This document shows, one piece after another, positions 1-7,746 of a stretch of 64,000 bases of DNA. Source of the DNA: Bacillus salipaludis. GTDB taxonomy: Bacteria; Bacillota; Bacilli; Bacillales_B; DSM-18226. The notes beneath the pieces were generated by a model, which ran no database searches, was not told the origin of the DNA, and worked only from the letters and a program-made list of their open reading frames with translations. The first letter of the stretch is position 1. Each line of letters opens with the position of its first letter. The DNA is taken from contig NZ_SMYO01000014.1 in the NCBI RefSeq assembly GCF_004358205.1, positions 1-64,000 of the forward strand. Direction: 5' to 3'. Both the position numbers and the translations under genes were made by a program.

Positions 1-140
1 CTCCTCGGAGATGGACTTTCACCATCTGGGATTCAGTATCATCATCATCAACCAGTCGTTTCACCGAGATGACGTCTCTGTCAGATAATGAAAAGAAGAG
101 TGTCGACTAGATCAACACTCCATGCGACTGCCCGTCGCAC
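1..140 (-). mobile_element. 5' end of a probable group II intron (runs out of the window)
   Basis: Read on the minus strand, position 140 begins GTGCGAC, the typical GUGYG 5' boundary of bacterial group II introns. About 115 nt further in (positions 13-25) lies GGTGAAAGTCC flanked by a short ATGG/CCAT stem, a pattern common in domain I of these introns. The boundary falls exactly after the T-tract of the bmrD terminator, the preferred target of terminator-inserting (class C) introns. The rest of the ribozyme and any reverse transcriptase ORF would lie left of the window. No protein-coding signal is convincing here. The intron call is an inference from two motifs and position. Confidence 0.55.
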
Positions 141-167
141 AAAAAGGGAACCAACTTGGTTCCCTTT
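141..167 (-). terminator. Rho-independent terminator of the bmrCD-like operon
   Basis: A 10-bp stem (143-152 with 158-167) with a 5-nt loop is followed on the minus strand by five T. It lies 6 nt past the bmrD-like stop codon, and the putative group II intron begins directly after the T-tract. Confidence 0.85.
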
Positions 168-172
168 AAATC

Positions 173-2188
173 CTATCCTGCGAGCTCTTCTCCACCCTGC
201 TGGAGCTGGTACATTTGATAGTATTTTCCTTTTAAAGCCATTAAATCATCATGAGAGCCTTGCTCGACAATCTCTCCCCGATCTAAAACAAGAATCTGAT
301 CCGCATTTCGAATCGTTGAGAGTCGGTGGGCAATGATAAAAATGGTCCTCCCCTTTTTCAGAACGTCCATCGCTTCTTGAATCAATGCTTCCGTCTCCGT
401 GTCAATACTGGATGTCGCCTCATCTAAGATCAAAATTGCAGGATTAAAGACAAGTGCCCGGGCAAAGGAAATTAACTGACGCTGGCCGCTTGATAACGTA
501 CTGCCCTTCTCAATGACGGGTTCATCATAGCCTTTTTCTAAATTCTTAAACACCATTTCAGCGCCTACATCCTTTAAGGCTTTCTCCACTTTTTCCCGCG
601 AAATCCCCGGGTCATCCAAACTTACATTTGAGGCAATCGTTCCCGTAAATAAATACGGATCCTGCAGAACAATCCCCATATGATTTCGAATCGTTTGCCG
701 TGGAATACTTTCAATATCTTTTCCATCTATAGTAATTTTCCCCTTTTGGCAATCGTAAAAACGAAACAGCAAATTCATAATCGAACTCTTTCCTGACCCC
801 GTATGGCCAACGAGCGCTACCGCTTCTCCGTGATTCGCTTCAAAACTAATATTCTTAAGGACGAATTCCCCTTCTTTGTAACCAAAGGAAACGTGATCAA
901 ACTTAATGTTTCCTTTGAACCTTGGGATTCGTTCCGTGCTGACATTTTCTCCCGGCTCATCCATGAGCTTGAATACGCGTTCGCCTGCAACCAATGCTTG
1001 CTCTAAATTCGCCAATTGGTTCACGATACCTTGAACAGGCTGGAACAGCCGATTCACATAGTCAACAAACGCATATAGCATACCAAGGGAGATGACGGCA
1101 GAAGGTGTCAGTGACTGCCCGCCAAAATACCAAATAAAAGCGACAAACACAAGATTTCGTAAAATCCCCACAAGATTATGGGAAGTAAGTGAATTTAAAC
1201 TTAACAATTTGTTTTGAAATTTAAAATGCTCATGATTTAATTTTTCAAAATCAGCTTGTGTATGGTTTTCCCGGTTAAACGCTTGAATAATATTCATTCC
1301 CTGAATCGATTCATTAACCATTGCATTAATATCACTATTTCTTGAGCGAATAACCCGATTATACTTTGAGGCATATTTCCGATACACCAGCATCCAGGCA
1401 TAAAGAATCGGTAATAATAACAGACAAATCGCAGCAAGCTTTACATTTAAGATAAACAGGGCAATATAGATGCCAGTAATATAAATAGCACTTGTAAAAA
1501 AGGTTGCCAATACCGTTACATATAGCTCACGGATGGCTTCTGTATCATTGGTAATTCGGGCCACCACTTTTCCCGCTGGAAGGTTATCAAAATATTGAAT
1601 GGGTAACCTCTGGATATGACCATACACATCCTCGCGAATTTTTTGGATGATGCGGTTGGCTGACTTTTGCAGGAAAAATTTTTCACCGTATTGAAAGAAG
1701 GCCGATACCACCAATAATCCAAAATAAATAAGAATTAATTGAAAAATCCCCGGAATTTCGGGCTGATAAAAGGCAAGTAATTCACGGCCTTTAATAGTTT
1801 CTGCCTTGTATTCTGCTTTTTCATTCCCTTTTTTAATGGTTAAGAGTCCATTCTTAAAACTTCTTTTTCCATCAAAATCAATCTTTTGTTCGATAAATAC
1901 AAATTTTGAACCGATTTGAAGAATACGGACGTGATTCCCTTTTTGTTCACCAGCCGAAAAATATTTTTCCCGTTTATAATATTTTTCGTGATAATTTACC
2001 GCCATTTTTCCTTTAGTGGTTTCATACCAATTTGATTCGATTCCCAATATATGCTGATCAATAATAGTCTTTGCAATAAACGGACCTGCCAAATCTGCCG
2101 CAACAGAAATCGTCAGCATCAACAGGGCAGCAATAATGATTTTTTTATACGAAAGCGCATATTGGATTAATCTTCTACCTGTAGTCAT
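173..2188 (-). CDS. bmrD: ABC multidrug exporter half-transporter, BmrD/YheH-like
   Basis: 671-residue type IV ABC exporter half: membrane domain then ATPase. The ATPase has Walker A (GHTGSGKSS), signature LSSGQ and Walker B ILILDEATSS with the catalytic Glu intact. Between the first and second membrane segments lies an extra hydrophilic stretch of roughly 100 residues (about 50-145), matching the extracytoplasmic domain known for B. subtilis BmrD. The start codon overlaps the stop of the upstream bmrC-like gene, so the two are translationally coupled. Together they should form a heterodimer: this subunit supplies the catalytic Walker B and the partner supplies the canonical LSGGQ. Family knowledge: multidrug export induced by ribosome-targeting antibiotics. 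Substrate here is inferred. Confidence 0.88.
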   Translation of the reverse strand: MTTGRRLIQYALSYKKIIIAALLMLTISVAADLAGPFIAKTIIDQHILGIESNWYETTKGKMAVNYHEKYYKREKYFSAGEQKGNHVRILQIGSKFVFIEQKIDFDGKRSFKNGLLTIKKGNEKAEYKAETIKGRELLAFYQPEIPGIFQLILIYFGLLVVSAFFQYGEKFFLQKSANRIIQKIREDVYGHIQRLPIQYFDNLPAGKVVARITNDTEAIRELYVTVLATFFTSAIYITGIYIALFILNVKLAAICLLLLPILYAWMLVYRKYASKYNRVIRSRNSDINAMVNESIQGMNIIQAFNRENHTQADFEKLNHEHFKFQNKLLSLNSLTSHNLVGILRNLVFVAFIWYFGGQSLTPSAVISLGMLYAFVDYVNRLFQPVQGIVNQLANLEQALVAGERVFKLMDEPGENVSTERIPRFKGNIKFDHVSFGYKEGEFVLKNISFEANHGEAVALVGHTGSGKSSIMNLLFRFYDCQKGKITIDGKDIESIPRQTIRNHMGIVLQDPYLFTGTIASNVSLDDPGISREKVEKALKDVGAEMVFKNLEKGYDEPVIEKGSTLSSGQRQLISFARALVFNPAILILDEATSSIDTETEALIQEAMDVLKKGRTIFIIAHRLSTIRNADQILVLDRGEIVEQGSHDDLMALKGKYYQMYQLQQGGEELAG

Positions 2189-3942
2189 ACTGACACCTCC
2201 TCGTCAGCTTTATTTTCAACTTGCTGGCGAATGAATTGTTCCTTATACCAGCCGTTTTGCTGCATAAGTTGTTCGTGTGTCCCTTCTTCTACGATGCTGC
2301 CTTCAGCAAGGACAATGATATGATCTGCATGCTGGACAGCTGACATTCGGTGGGTTGTAATAATCGTGGTTTTTTCCTGCCTAACTTTGCGGATATTCTC
2401 AATAATTCTTTTCTCCGTTTTGGCATCCACAGCTGATAAGGAATCGTCCAGAATAAGAATTTCCGGTTTTTTAATCAGGGCTCTGGCAATCGAAATTCTT
2501 TGCTTCTGCCCTCCTGAAAGAGCAACCCCTTTTTCGCCAACAAGTGTATTTAACCCATCCGGCAGCATTTGCAAATCCTTCCGGAAAGCCGCAAGCTCAA
2601 TCGCTTCCTCTAAATCCATCTCATTTGCCTCTTTATTTCCGAATAGAATATTCTCTTTTACACTTCTAGAAAATAGAATATGATCCTGTGGAACATACCC
2701 AATCCAATTACGAACCTGAGCTAAGCTCAATTCTTCTATAGATGTCCCGGAAATGAATAAATCTCCTGTCCCGAGCGGGTATTGCCTTAGAAGCTGTTTA
2801 ATAAAGGTCGTTTTGCCACTGCCGGTCTTTCCGACAATTCCAAGGGTTTGACCTTGGAGCAATTGAAGATTGATATTTTGCAGGTTATTAAATTTCGAAG
2901 AAGGATAACGAAAGTTTACCTCCTTATATTGAAGTGAGTTTGCTGAAAGAATCTCCTTTGGCTGTAGAGGATTTCCTACCTCTTCACGATAAGAAAGTGT
3001 TTCATTTACACGATCAAGTGAAGCATTTCCCCTTTGCATCACATTAATTAACTCACCGATGGCGAACATCGGCCAAATCAGCATTCCAAGATATACATTA
3101 AAGGATACAAGGTCCCCCAATGTAATGGCCTGATGGAACACTAAATAGGTGCCATACCCAATTCCTATTAAATAACTGATCCCAACTAAAACCTTGATGG
3201 TTGGATCGAATAAGGAATCAATCTTTGCTACTTTAATATTTTTATAAAATACATCTTCGGTTAATTGATGGAATCTTGCTGCATCAGCTTTTTCCTGGAC
3301 ATAGGCACGAATAACCCGGACTCCGGCAACAGATTCGAGGACGCGGTCGTTTAACTCTCCAAAGGCATCCTGTGCTTCCATAAAACGGGTGTGTATCCTT
3401 TTTCCATAAATCTGCATCAGGACCGCCATAACTGGTAGAGGAATAATTGCAGCCAAGGTTAATTCCCAGCTGATGAAAAAGCCCATCGTCAGGAGGAGGG
3501 TCAGCATCCAGGCACTGGAATCCACCAAAGTAAGAATCCCGAAACCCGCTGTAATGGAAATGGCCTTTAGGTCATTCGTTGCCCGAGCCATCAGGTCTCC
3601 TGTACGATTTTTCTCATAAAATGCCGGAGTCATTTTTAAAAGATGCCTCATAAACTTGGACCGTAGTTTTCTTTCCACCAGGAAGGCACCGCCGAATAAT
3701 TGATACTGCCAAACATAGGTAATTCCATAGGATGAAACCATAATCACTAATAGAATTCCTAGGTATTGTAAAATTTTATTTTTACTCATTTCACCGAAAT
3801 GAATATCATCTATCGCCATTCCAATTAATTTGGGTGGAAGGACATCCAATATACCGACGAAAATTAATAGAAAGATTGCTATAGTATACCTTTTCCTGTT
3901 TTCTTTAAAAAACCAGCTTAATTTTTTTAACACCGAAAACAT
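2185..3942 (-). CDS. bmrC: ABC multidrug exporter half-transporter, BmrC/YheI-like
   Basis: 585 residues, the same length as B. subtilis YheI/BmrC. N-terminal six-helix membrane domain, then an ATPase with Walker A (GKTGSGKTT), signature LSGGQ and Walker B ILILDDSLSAVD. The catalytic Glu is replaced by Asp, the hallmark of the degenerate site in asymmetric heterodimeric exporters, so this is the non-catalytic half pairing with the downstream gene. Start has an AAGGAGG site. Upstream lies a long leader with two small ORFs and two terminators (3971-4357), strongly suggesting attenuation control. Confidence 0.88.
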   Translation of the reverse strand: MFSVLKKLSWFFKENRKRYTIAIFLLIFVGILDVLPPKLIGMAIDDIHFGEMSKNKILQYLGILLVIMVSSYGITYVWQYQLFGGAFLVERKLRSKFMRHLLKMTPAFYEKNRTGDLMARATNDLKAISITAGFGILTLVDSSAWMLTLLLTMGFFISWELTLAAIIPLPVMAVLMQIYGKRIHTRFMEAQDAFGELNDRVLESVAGVRVIRAYVQEKADAARFHQLTEDVFYKNIKVAKIDSLFDPTIKVLVGISYLIGIGYGTYLVFHQAITLGDLVSFNVYLGMLIWPMFAIGELINVMQRGNASLDRVNETLSYREEVGNPLQPKEILSANSLQYKEVNFRYPSSKFNNLQNINLQLLQGQTLGIVGKTGSGKTTFIKQLLRQYPLGTGDLFISGTSIEELSLAQVRNWIGYVPQDHILFSRSVKENILFGNKEANEMDLEEAIELAAFRKDLQMLPDGLNTLVGEKGVALSGGQKQRISIARALIKKPEILILDDSLSAVDAKTEKRIIENIRKVRQEKTTIITTHRMSAVQHADHIIVLAEGSIVEEGTHEQLMQQNGWYKEQFIRQQVENKADEEVSV

Positions 3943-3970
3943 CGCTGTATTCCTCCTTTTGGTTGTTTAA

Positions 3971-4030
3971 CTAACCGCCATCTAGCTCATTTTTGTTATT
4001 TTCAATTCTCATTCCTAAAAATTTAATCAT
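3971..4030 (-). CDS. Small ORF in the bmrC leader (19 aa), possible second leader peptide
   Basis: ATG at 4030, stop TAG at 3971, with an excellent AAGGAGG 9 nt upstream (4039-4045). It ends 28 nt before the bmrC start. The peptide begins MIKFLGMRIE and resembles nothing I recognise. It sits downstream of both leader terminators and of the short repeat, so it would be translated only on read-through transcripts. It may be a leader peptide, a coupling device or a small protein. Confidence 0.45.
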   Translation of the reverse strand: MIKFLGMRIENNKNELDGG

Positions 4031-4059
4031 CACCTATTCCTCCTTGTTTTTTTTAATGA

Positions 4060-4138
4060 AGGCTCTGTTAATTTTAGTTGTTGATTTCCGCTCCAATCAA
4101 CGTTGTTCAAAAATCAAAATTCTCCTTTAACACAGCCT
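4060..4138 (-). repeat. Short (79 bp) copy of a Bacillus interspersed repeat with terminal inverted repeats
   Basis: The ends AGGCTCTGTTAA and TTAACACAGCCT are inverted repeats with one mismatch. The interior carries the GTTGATTGGAGCGGAAATCAAC core (read on the minus strand) shared with copies at 17045-17115, 50382-50620 and 54171-54416. It lacks the GC-rich middle of the two long copies, so it looks like an internal-deletion, MITE-like derivative. It sits inside the transcribed leader of bmrCD. Confidence 0.7.
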
Positions 4139-4146
4139 AAATGAAA

Positions 4147-4184
4147 ATAAAAAGAGGCATACCGCTGTTGTGCAGTATGCCTCT
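4147..4184 (-). terminator. Second leader terminator upstream of bmrC
   Basis: Perfect 10-bp stem (4153-4162 with 4175-4184), 12-nt loop, then TTTTTATTTT on the minus strand. It lies about 205 nt upstream of bmrC and downstream of the first leader terminator, so exporter expression must read through both. Confidence 0.8.
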
Positions 4185-4200
4185 GATTAAAAAAAGAGAC

Positions 4201-4245
4201 AAAAAAACACACATTACGCATCGGAAAAGAAACGTAACCTGTGTT
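4201..4245 (-). terminator. Leader attenuator terminator overlapping a competing helix
   Basis: On the minus strand, 4233-4245 pairs with 4206-4218 (12 pairs around one central mismatch), followed by seven T (4201-4207). The 5' arm contains ACAGGTTAC (4234-4242), which is also perfectly complementary to GTAACCTGT inside the leader ORF (4298-4306). The terminator and the alternative 9-bp helix cannot form together, the classical layout of a translation-dependent attenuator. Confidence 0.7.
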
Positions 4246-4276
4246 GTTCGTAAAAAAATTCAATCAAAGGAAAGGA

Positions 4277-4357
4277 TTACTTAGTGACCCTACTTGGACA
4301 GGTTACATTAAAATATTCAATTTTTACTGACATTTGATTCAATCCATTCATGTTCAT
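4277..4357 (-). CDS. Leader peptide (26 aa) of the bmrCD operon, BmrB-like in position
   Basis: ATG at 4357 and stop TAA at 4277, preceded by AAGGAGGG with good spacing. The peptide begins MNMNGLNQMS and ends in PSRVTK. Codons Val-Thr-Cys near its end (GTA ACC TGT) form one arm of the antiterminator helix described at 4201-4245. In B. subtilis, bmrCD is preceded by the leader peptide gene bmrB, which senses ribosome inhibitors by transcriptional attenuation. Position and structure match, but I cannot confirm sequence similarity to BmrB. Confidence 0.6.
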   Translation of the reverse strand: MNMNGLNQMSVKIEYFNVTCPSRVTK

Positions 4358-4434
4358 TTTGTAACCCTCCTTTTCCTTTTTTTTCTTCCTCTGTTAGATT
4401 ATCACCAGTTTATTCCAAAGTCAATTCCCATTTT

Positions 4435-4755
4435 TTAGAATGTTTCAGCCCAGACAGCAGTTCCATAGGCAATAATTTCAGAGGCACCCTGCATAACAGA
4501 ACAGGTTTCCAGTCTCATCGCAATGATCGCATTTGCGCCCATTTCTTCTGCTTCTATAATCATTCTTTCAATCGCTTTTTGCCTTGCCTCATTTAACATG
4601 TCTGTATACTCTTTGATTTCGCCGCCAACAATTGTTTTTAATCCTGCCATTAAATCCTTGCCAATATGCTTGGACTGTACGGTACTTCCCTTTACTAACC
4701 CCAATAATTCCTTTATTTCCCAACCAGGTAATGTATCCGCTGTTACAACCATCAT
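4435..4755 (-). CDS. YbjQ/UPF0145 family protein
   Basis: 106 residues from the ATG at 4755, chosen because AGGGGTG lies just upstream; an in-frame ATG at 4791 has no such site. It contains the family hallmarks: early TADTLPG, central EARQKAIERM and EEMGANAIIAMR, and a C-terminal YGTAV. YbjQ proteins are small cytosolic proteins that form oligomeric rings; function is unclear (metal binding has been suggested). Monocistronic and convergent with nothing obvious. Confidence 0.8.
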   Translation of the reverse strand: MMVVTADTLPGWEIKELLGLVKGSTVQSKHIGKDLMAGLKTIVGGEIKEYTDMLNEARQKAIERMIIEAEEMGANAIIAMRLETCSVMQGASEIIAYGTAVWAETF

Positions 4756-4865
4756 CCTAATCACCCCTATCATACTTCTATTTTTATTCATCTACATAAC
4801 AGGATATTTTCATCATACATCCAGAAAAATAAAAATAAAAGGTACGGATTGGACCGTACCTTTTA

Positions 4866-6890
4866 TTAATAGCCCCAGCCATTACCATGGCGGTTATTCC
4901 ATTTCTTTTTCCACTTTTCCCTTTGTTGATTCCATTTTTCTTCCCACTTATTCACCTCATTATTAAACTGATGGAAAAAGTTATTTTCTTCCCGTTTTCT
5001 CTCTTCAATATAAGTAGAGATATGCGGAACATGAAAACTTTCTGCAGGTAAATTTTTTAGGGCGTCTTTCATGACTTCACGGAAAACAATCGCCGCACCC
5101 GTACCGCTTGTTGTAGTTAAATAGTGACTTTTATCTGTTCTATCATAGCCCACCCAAATGGCCCCCACGAGTTGTGGAGTATAGCCAACAAACCATTGGT
5201 CCTTGACCCCCGAGATTCCTTTAAGCGGAACTTGAGTAGAACCTGTTTTACCAGCAACTTCCCTTCCCAGTATTTGTGCACCACGGCCCGAACCTTGTTC
5301 CACAACACCAAGAAGCATCGTTGTCATCTGATCTGTTACCGATTTGGTTGTCACCCTTATCTTTTTTTCTTTCCATTGGCCAACAACTTTTCCATCCGCA
5401 TTGACGATTTTTTTAATCACATGTGTTTTTTCCCGGTATCCATTATTGGCAAAAGTCGTATAGGCTTCCGCCATATTCATTGGGGAAACCCCTCTTTCCA
5501 ATCCCCCGAGAGCGATGGCAAGACTGTGGTCATTTTTTTCTAGTGGGAGCCCAAACCTTTTAATCGAATCAATTCCCTTATCAATCCCGATCTCATTTAA
5601 TAACCAAACTGCCGGGACATTTTTAGAGTCTTTAACCGCATCATACATCGGAACCTCACCGGCATATTTGAAATCATAATTATTTGGTTCATAATCACCG
5701 AACTTCATTGGCTCATCTTTCAGCATATCCGTAACCTTCCAGCCTTCTTCAAGTGCCGGGGTATAAACCACAATTGGCTTAAGTGAAGAACCGGGCTGTG
5801 CCTTTAATTGGAATGCACGGTTATAGCCCCGAAATGTATGTTCCCCTCTTCCCCCAACAAGAGCCCGGACACCGCCCGTCTTCGGATCGACAAGGACACC
5901 TCCGCTTTGCAAGAGCGGATCATGACCATTCGGAAATAAAGCATCATTTTGATAGACTTTTTCCATTGCCATTTGCATAGACGGGTCAAGTTCTGTGTAT
6001 ATTCGATATCCTTCTGTTAATAATTCATCCTGTGAGAGGCCATAAAGGTTAATTGCTTCATCTAAAACCCGATCCACATAGTAAGGATATTTTCCTCGGA
6101 AAGGATCGCTGCCCTTATCATTCAAAACAGCCTTTTCTGTTTTCGCTTGCAAAAATTGTCGATTTGAAAGATATCCCTGTTTTTTCATTTCATATAAAAC
6201 AAGATTTCGTCTTTTTATTGCCTTTTCCATATGTTCATAGGGGTTTAATGCGGAAGGGGCTCGAATTAAACCCGCAAGTAAAGCGGACTCGCTGATGGAA
6301 AGATCCTTTACATCCTTAGCAAAATATTTAGCCGCCGCCTGTTTAATTCCCCACGCTCCATCTCCAAAATAAATTTTGTTTAAGTACATTTGAAGGATTT
6401 CCTGTTTGGAGTATTCTCTCTCAATCTTAAGTGCTAAGAAAACTTCCTCTATTTTTCGCTTTAATGTTTTTTGTGAGGTGAGCAACGTATTTTTTGTTAA
6501 TTGCTGGGTGATGGTACTGCCGCCTTCTACTAGCCCGCCCGCTTTTAAATCACGGACCAATGCTCTTGAAGTACCGATAAAATCAACGCCATGATGCTGA
6601 TAGAATCGATGGTCCTCTATGGCCACTACCGCGTTTTTCATCGATTCGGGAATTTGCTTAATCGAAATCCCTTCATTTTTATTTGCCGATATTTTACTTG
6701 CTACATGGTTATTTTGATCATAAAAAACAGTTGGTTGAGGAAGTTCATCTTTCAGTGCCGATATATCAACATCCTTTGCATAAAAATGTAAGAATCCAAA
6801 AAAGCCCAGGACAATCGTAGAAACCGATAAAACTGTCACCTGACTCATATGCCATCTCTTCCAATTTTTCCAAATATCATGAATTTTCAT
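4866..6890 (-). CDS. Class A penicillin-binding protein (PBP2c/PBP2d-like)
   Basis: 674 residues from the ATG at 6890 (AAGGAG upstream), 25 residues shorter than the longest frame. One membrane anchor (about 16-36), then a GT51 transglycosylase with EDHRFYQHHG (catalytic Glu92) and GGSTITQQ (123-130), then a transpeptidase with SSLK (Ser368), SKN (422-424) and KTG (548-550). It polymerises and cross-links peptidoglycan outside the membrane. Length and layout fit B. subtilis PbpF/PbpG, which act in spore peptidoglycan. The last 40 residues form an odd Trp/Lys/Asn-rich tail. A terminator follows in neither direction close by, so the end of the transcript is unclear. Confidence 0.85.
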   Translation of the reverse strand: MKIHDIWKNWKRWHMSQVTVLSVSTIVLGFFGFLHFYAKDVDISALKDELPQPTVFYDQNNHVASKISANKNEGISIKQIPESMKNAVVAIEDHRFYQHHGVDFIGTSRALVRDLKAGGLVEGGSTITQQLTKNTLLTSQKTLKRKIEEVFLALKIEREYSKQEILQMYLNKIYFGDGAWGIKQAAAKYFAKDVKDLSISESALLAGLIRAPSALNPYEHMEKAIKRRNLVLYEMKKQGYLSNRQFLQAKTEKAVLNDKGSDPFRGKYPYYVDRVLDEAINLYGLSQDELLTEGYRIYTELDPSMQMAMEKVYQNDALFPNGHDPLLQSGGVLVDPKTGGVRALVGGRGEHTFRGYNRAFQLKAQPGSSLKPIVVYTPALEEGWKVTDMLKDEPMKFGDYEPNNYDFKYAGEVPMYDAVKDSKNVPAVWLLNEIGIDKGIDSIKRFGLPLEKNDHSLAIALGGLERGVSPMNMAEAYTTFANNGYREKTHVIKKIVNADGKVVGQWKEKKIRVTTKSVTDQMTTMLLGVVEQGSGRGAQILGREVAGKTGSTQVPLKGISGVKDQWFVGYTPQLVGAIWVGYDRTDKSHYLTTTSGTGAAIVFREVMKDALKNLPAESFHVPHISTYIEERKREENNFFHQFNNEVNKWEEKWNQQREKWKKKWNNRHGNGWGY

Positions 6891-6934
6891 TATGGGCTCC
6901 TTGATATAAAAAATACCAAAATAGGCATCAGTTT

Positions 6935-6963
6935 CTTTTACCCAGATAGTATGAAAATTACTC
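6935..6963 (-). promoter_or_regulatory. Possible forespore sigma-F/G-type promoter before the PBP gene
   Basis: On the minus strand GAGTA and GGGTAAAAG are separated by 15 nt, resembling the sigma-F layout (GYATA, N15, GGNNANAN). The match is partial. It is suggested mainly because pbpF and pbpG of B. subtilis are sigma-F controlled. Confidence 0.25.
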
Positions 6964-6972
6964 ATTGAATTT

Positions 6973-6999
6973 AAAAAAGACGGGGGATCCCGTCTTTAA
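6973..6999. terminator. Bidirectional-looking terminator between the XRE and PBP genes
   Basis: Stem 6976-6984 with 6989-6997 (9 bp, 4-nt loop), A-rich on one side and TTT on the other. It lies downstream of the XRE regulator on the minus strand. Confidence 0.6.
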
Positions 7000-7006
7000 A
7001 TTTACT

Positions 7007-7465
7007 TTAATCATCGTTTTTTGTTAGTTCCTTAAAACGTTTTCTTGAGAGTTTTTCATCAAAACTGCTAAAGATTCGATAATTCTTTGAATCCAATATT
7101 CGAAAGTGCTTACTAAGAATATTTTGCTGCAGAATAAATTCATTTTTCTTTGTAACGACCCGCCACCAAATACGGCCGCCTAAAGTTTTCATTTTTCGGT
7201 AATCAATTCCTTCTCGCGCTACCGTCTCAAGAACCTCGAGCGGTTCGTTCCCGAATAAAAATTGAACGGTTTCCGTTTCCCTAAATAGTGCGCAGATGGC
7301 TACTACTGTTGACCAGTTGGCTAGAACTCTTCCTTTTTCAATTTGTACCAGTGTTTTCTTGGACACACCAATTATTTCAGCCATTTTGTCCTGTGTATAA
7401 CCCGCTTCCGTACGGATCAAACGGAGTTTTTCAGAAACTAATTTTATAATATCTTCCCTGGTCAC
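7007..7465 (-). CDS. XRE-family helix-turn-helix transcriptional regulator
   Basis: 152 residues. N-terminal HTH_3 domain (about 8-62) with the typical LRLIRTEAGYTQDKMAEIIG start and the recognition segment SKKTLVQIEKGR. The C-terminal 80 residues are basic and aromatic (GGRIWWRVV) and carry no recognised ligand domain. Monocistronic, between the PBP gene and the feo operon. Target unknown. A short repeat-like TGTAATTTTACA just upstream (about 7493-7504) could be an autoregulatory site, but this is speculative. Confidence 0.75.
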   Translation of the reverse strand: MTREDIIKLVSEKLRLIRTEAGYTQDKMAEIIGVSKKTLVQIEKGRVLANWSTVVAICALFRETETVQFLFGNEPLEVLETVAREGIDYRKMKTLGGRIWWRVVTKKNEFILQQNILSKHFRILDSKNYRIFSSFDEKLSRKRFKELTKNDD

Positions 7466-7528
7466 TTGAAACCCTTCCTTCGGTGGACTCTAGTGTAATT
7501 TTACACAAGATTTCTCACTTTTAAAAGT

Positions 7529-7562
7529 AAAAAACTGCTATCATTCTTGATAACAGTTTTTA
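7529..7562 (-). terminator. Terminator of the feo operon
   Basis: Stem 7531-7543 with 7548-7560, one wobble, 4-nt loop, T-rich on the minus strand. It lies just after the small Cys-rich ORF. Confidence 0.8.
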
Positions 7563-7569
7563 AATAGGA

Positions 7570-7734
7570 TTATTTTGTTTCTGACGGGATTCCGCATCCA
7601 CTCGTGCAGGATTTACGAAGTTCACACGCAGCACATTTTCCCTTTTTAGACTTGTTAATGAATTTAACTACTGCAAAAGATGCATATCCAAATATTACTG
7701 CACCAATGACAATACTCGCAATCATATTTTTCAT
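7570..7734 (-). CDS. FeoB-associated Cys-rich membrane protein (54 aa)
   Basis: Start ATG at 7734 with AGGGGATG upstream, stop at 7570, 12 nt after feoB. One N-terminal membrane segment (about 3-25), then a basic stretch and a cluster of four cysteines: KCAAC...SCTSGC near residues 34-47. This is the pattern of the small 'FeoB-associated Cys-rich membrane protein' family found after feoB in Firmicutes. It probably assists or protects iron transport; no mechanism is established. Confidence 0.82.
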   Translation of the reverse strand: MKNMIASIVIGAVIFGYASFAVVKFINKSKKGKCAACELRKSCTSGCGIPSETK

Positions 7735-7746
7735 CCCCTATAAAGT

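Noticed and set aside
88..336. 82-aa plus-strand frame at the left edge
   Set aside because: Crosses the bmrD terminator and the bmrD C-terminus; no ribosome-binding site. The region is better explained as intron end plus terminator.
5124..5543. 139-aa open frame antisense to the PBP gene
   Set aside because: No start signals and no recognisable domain; the opposite strand has all PBP motifs.
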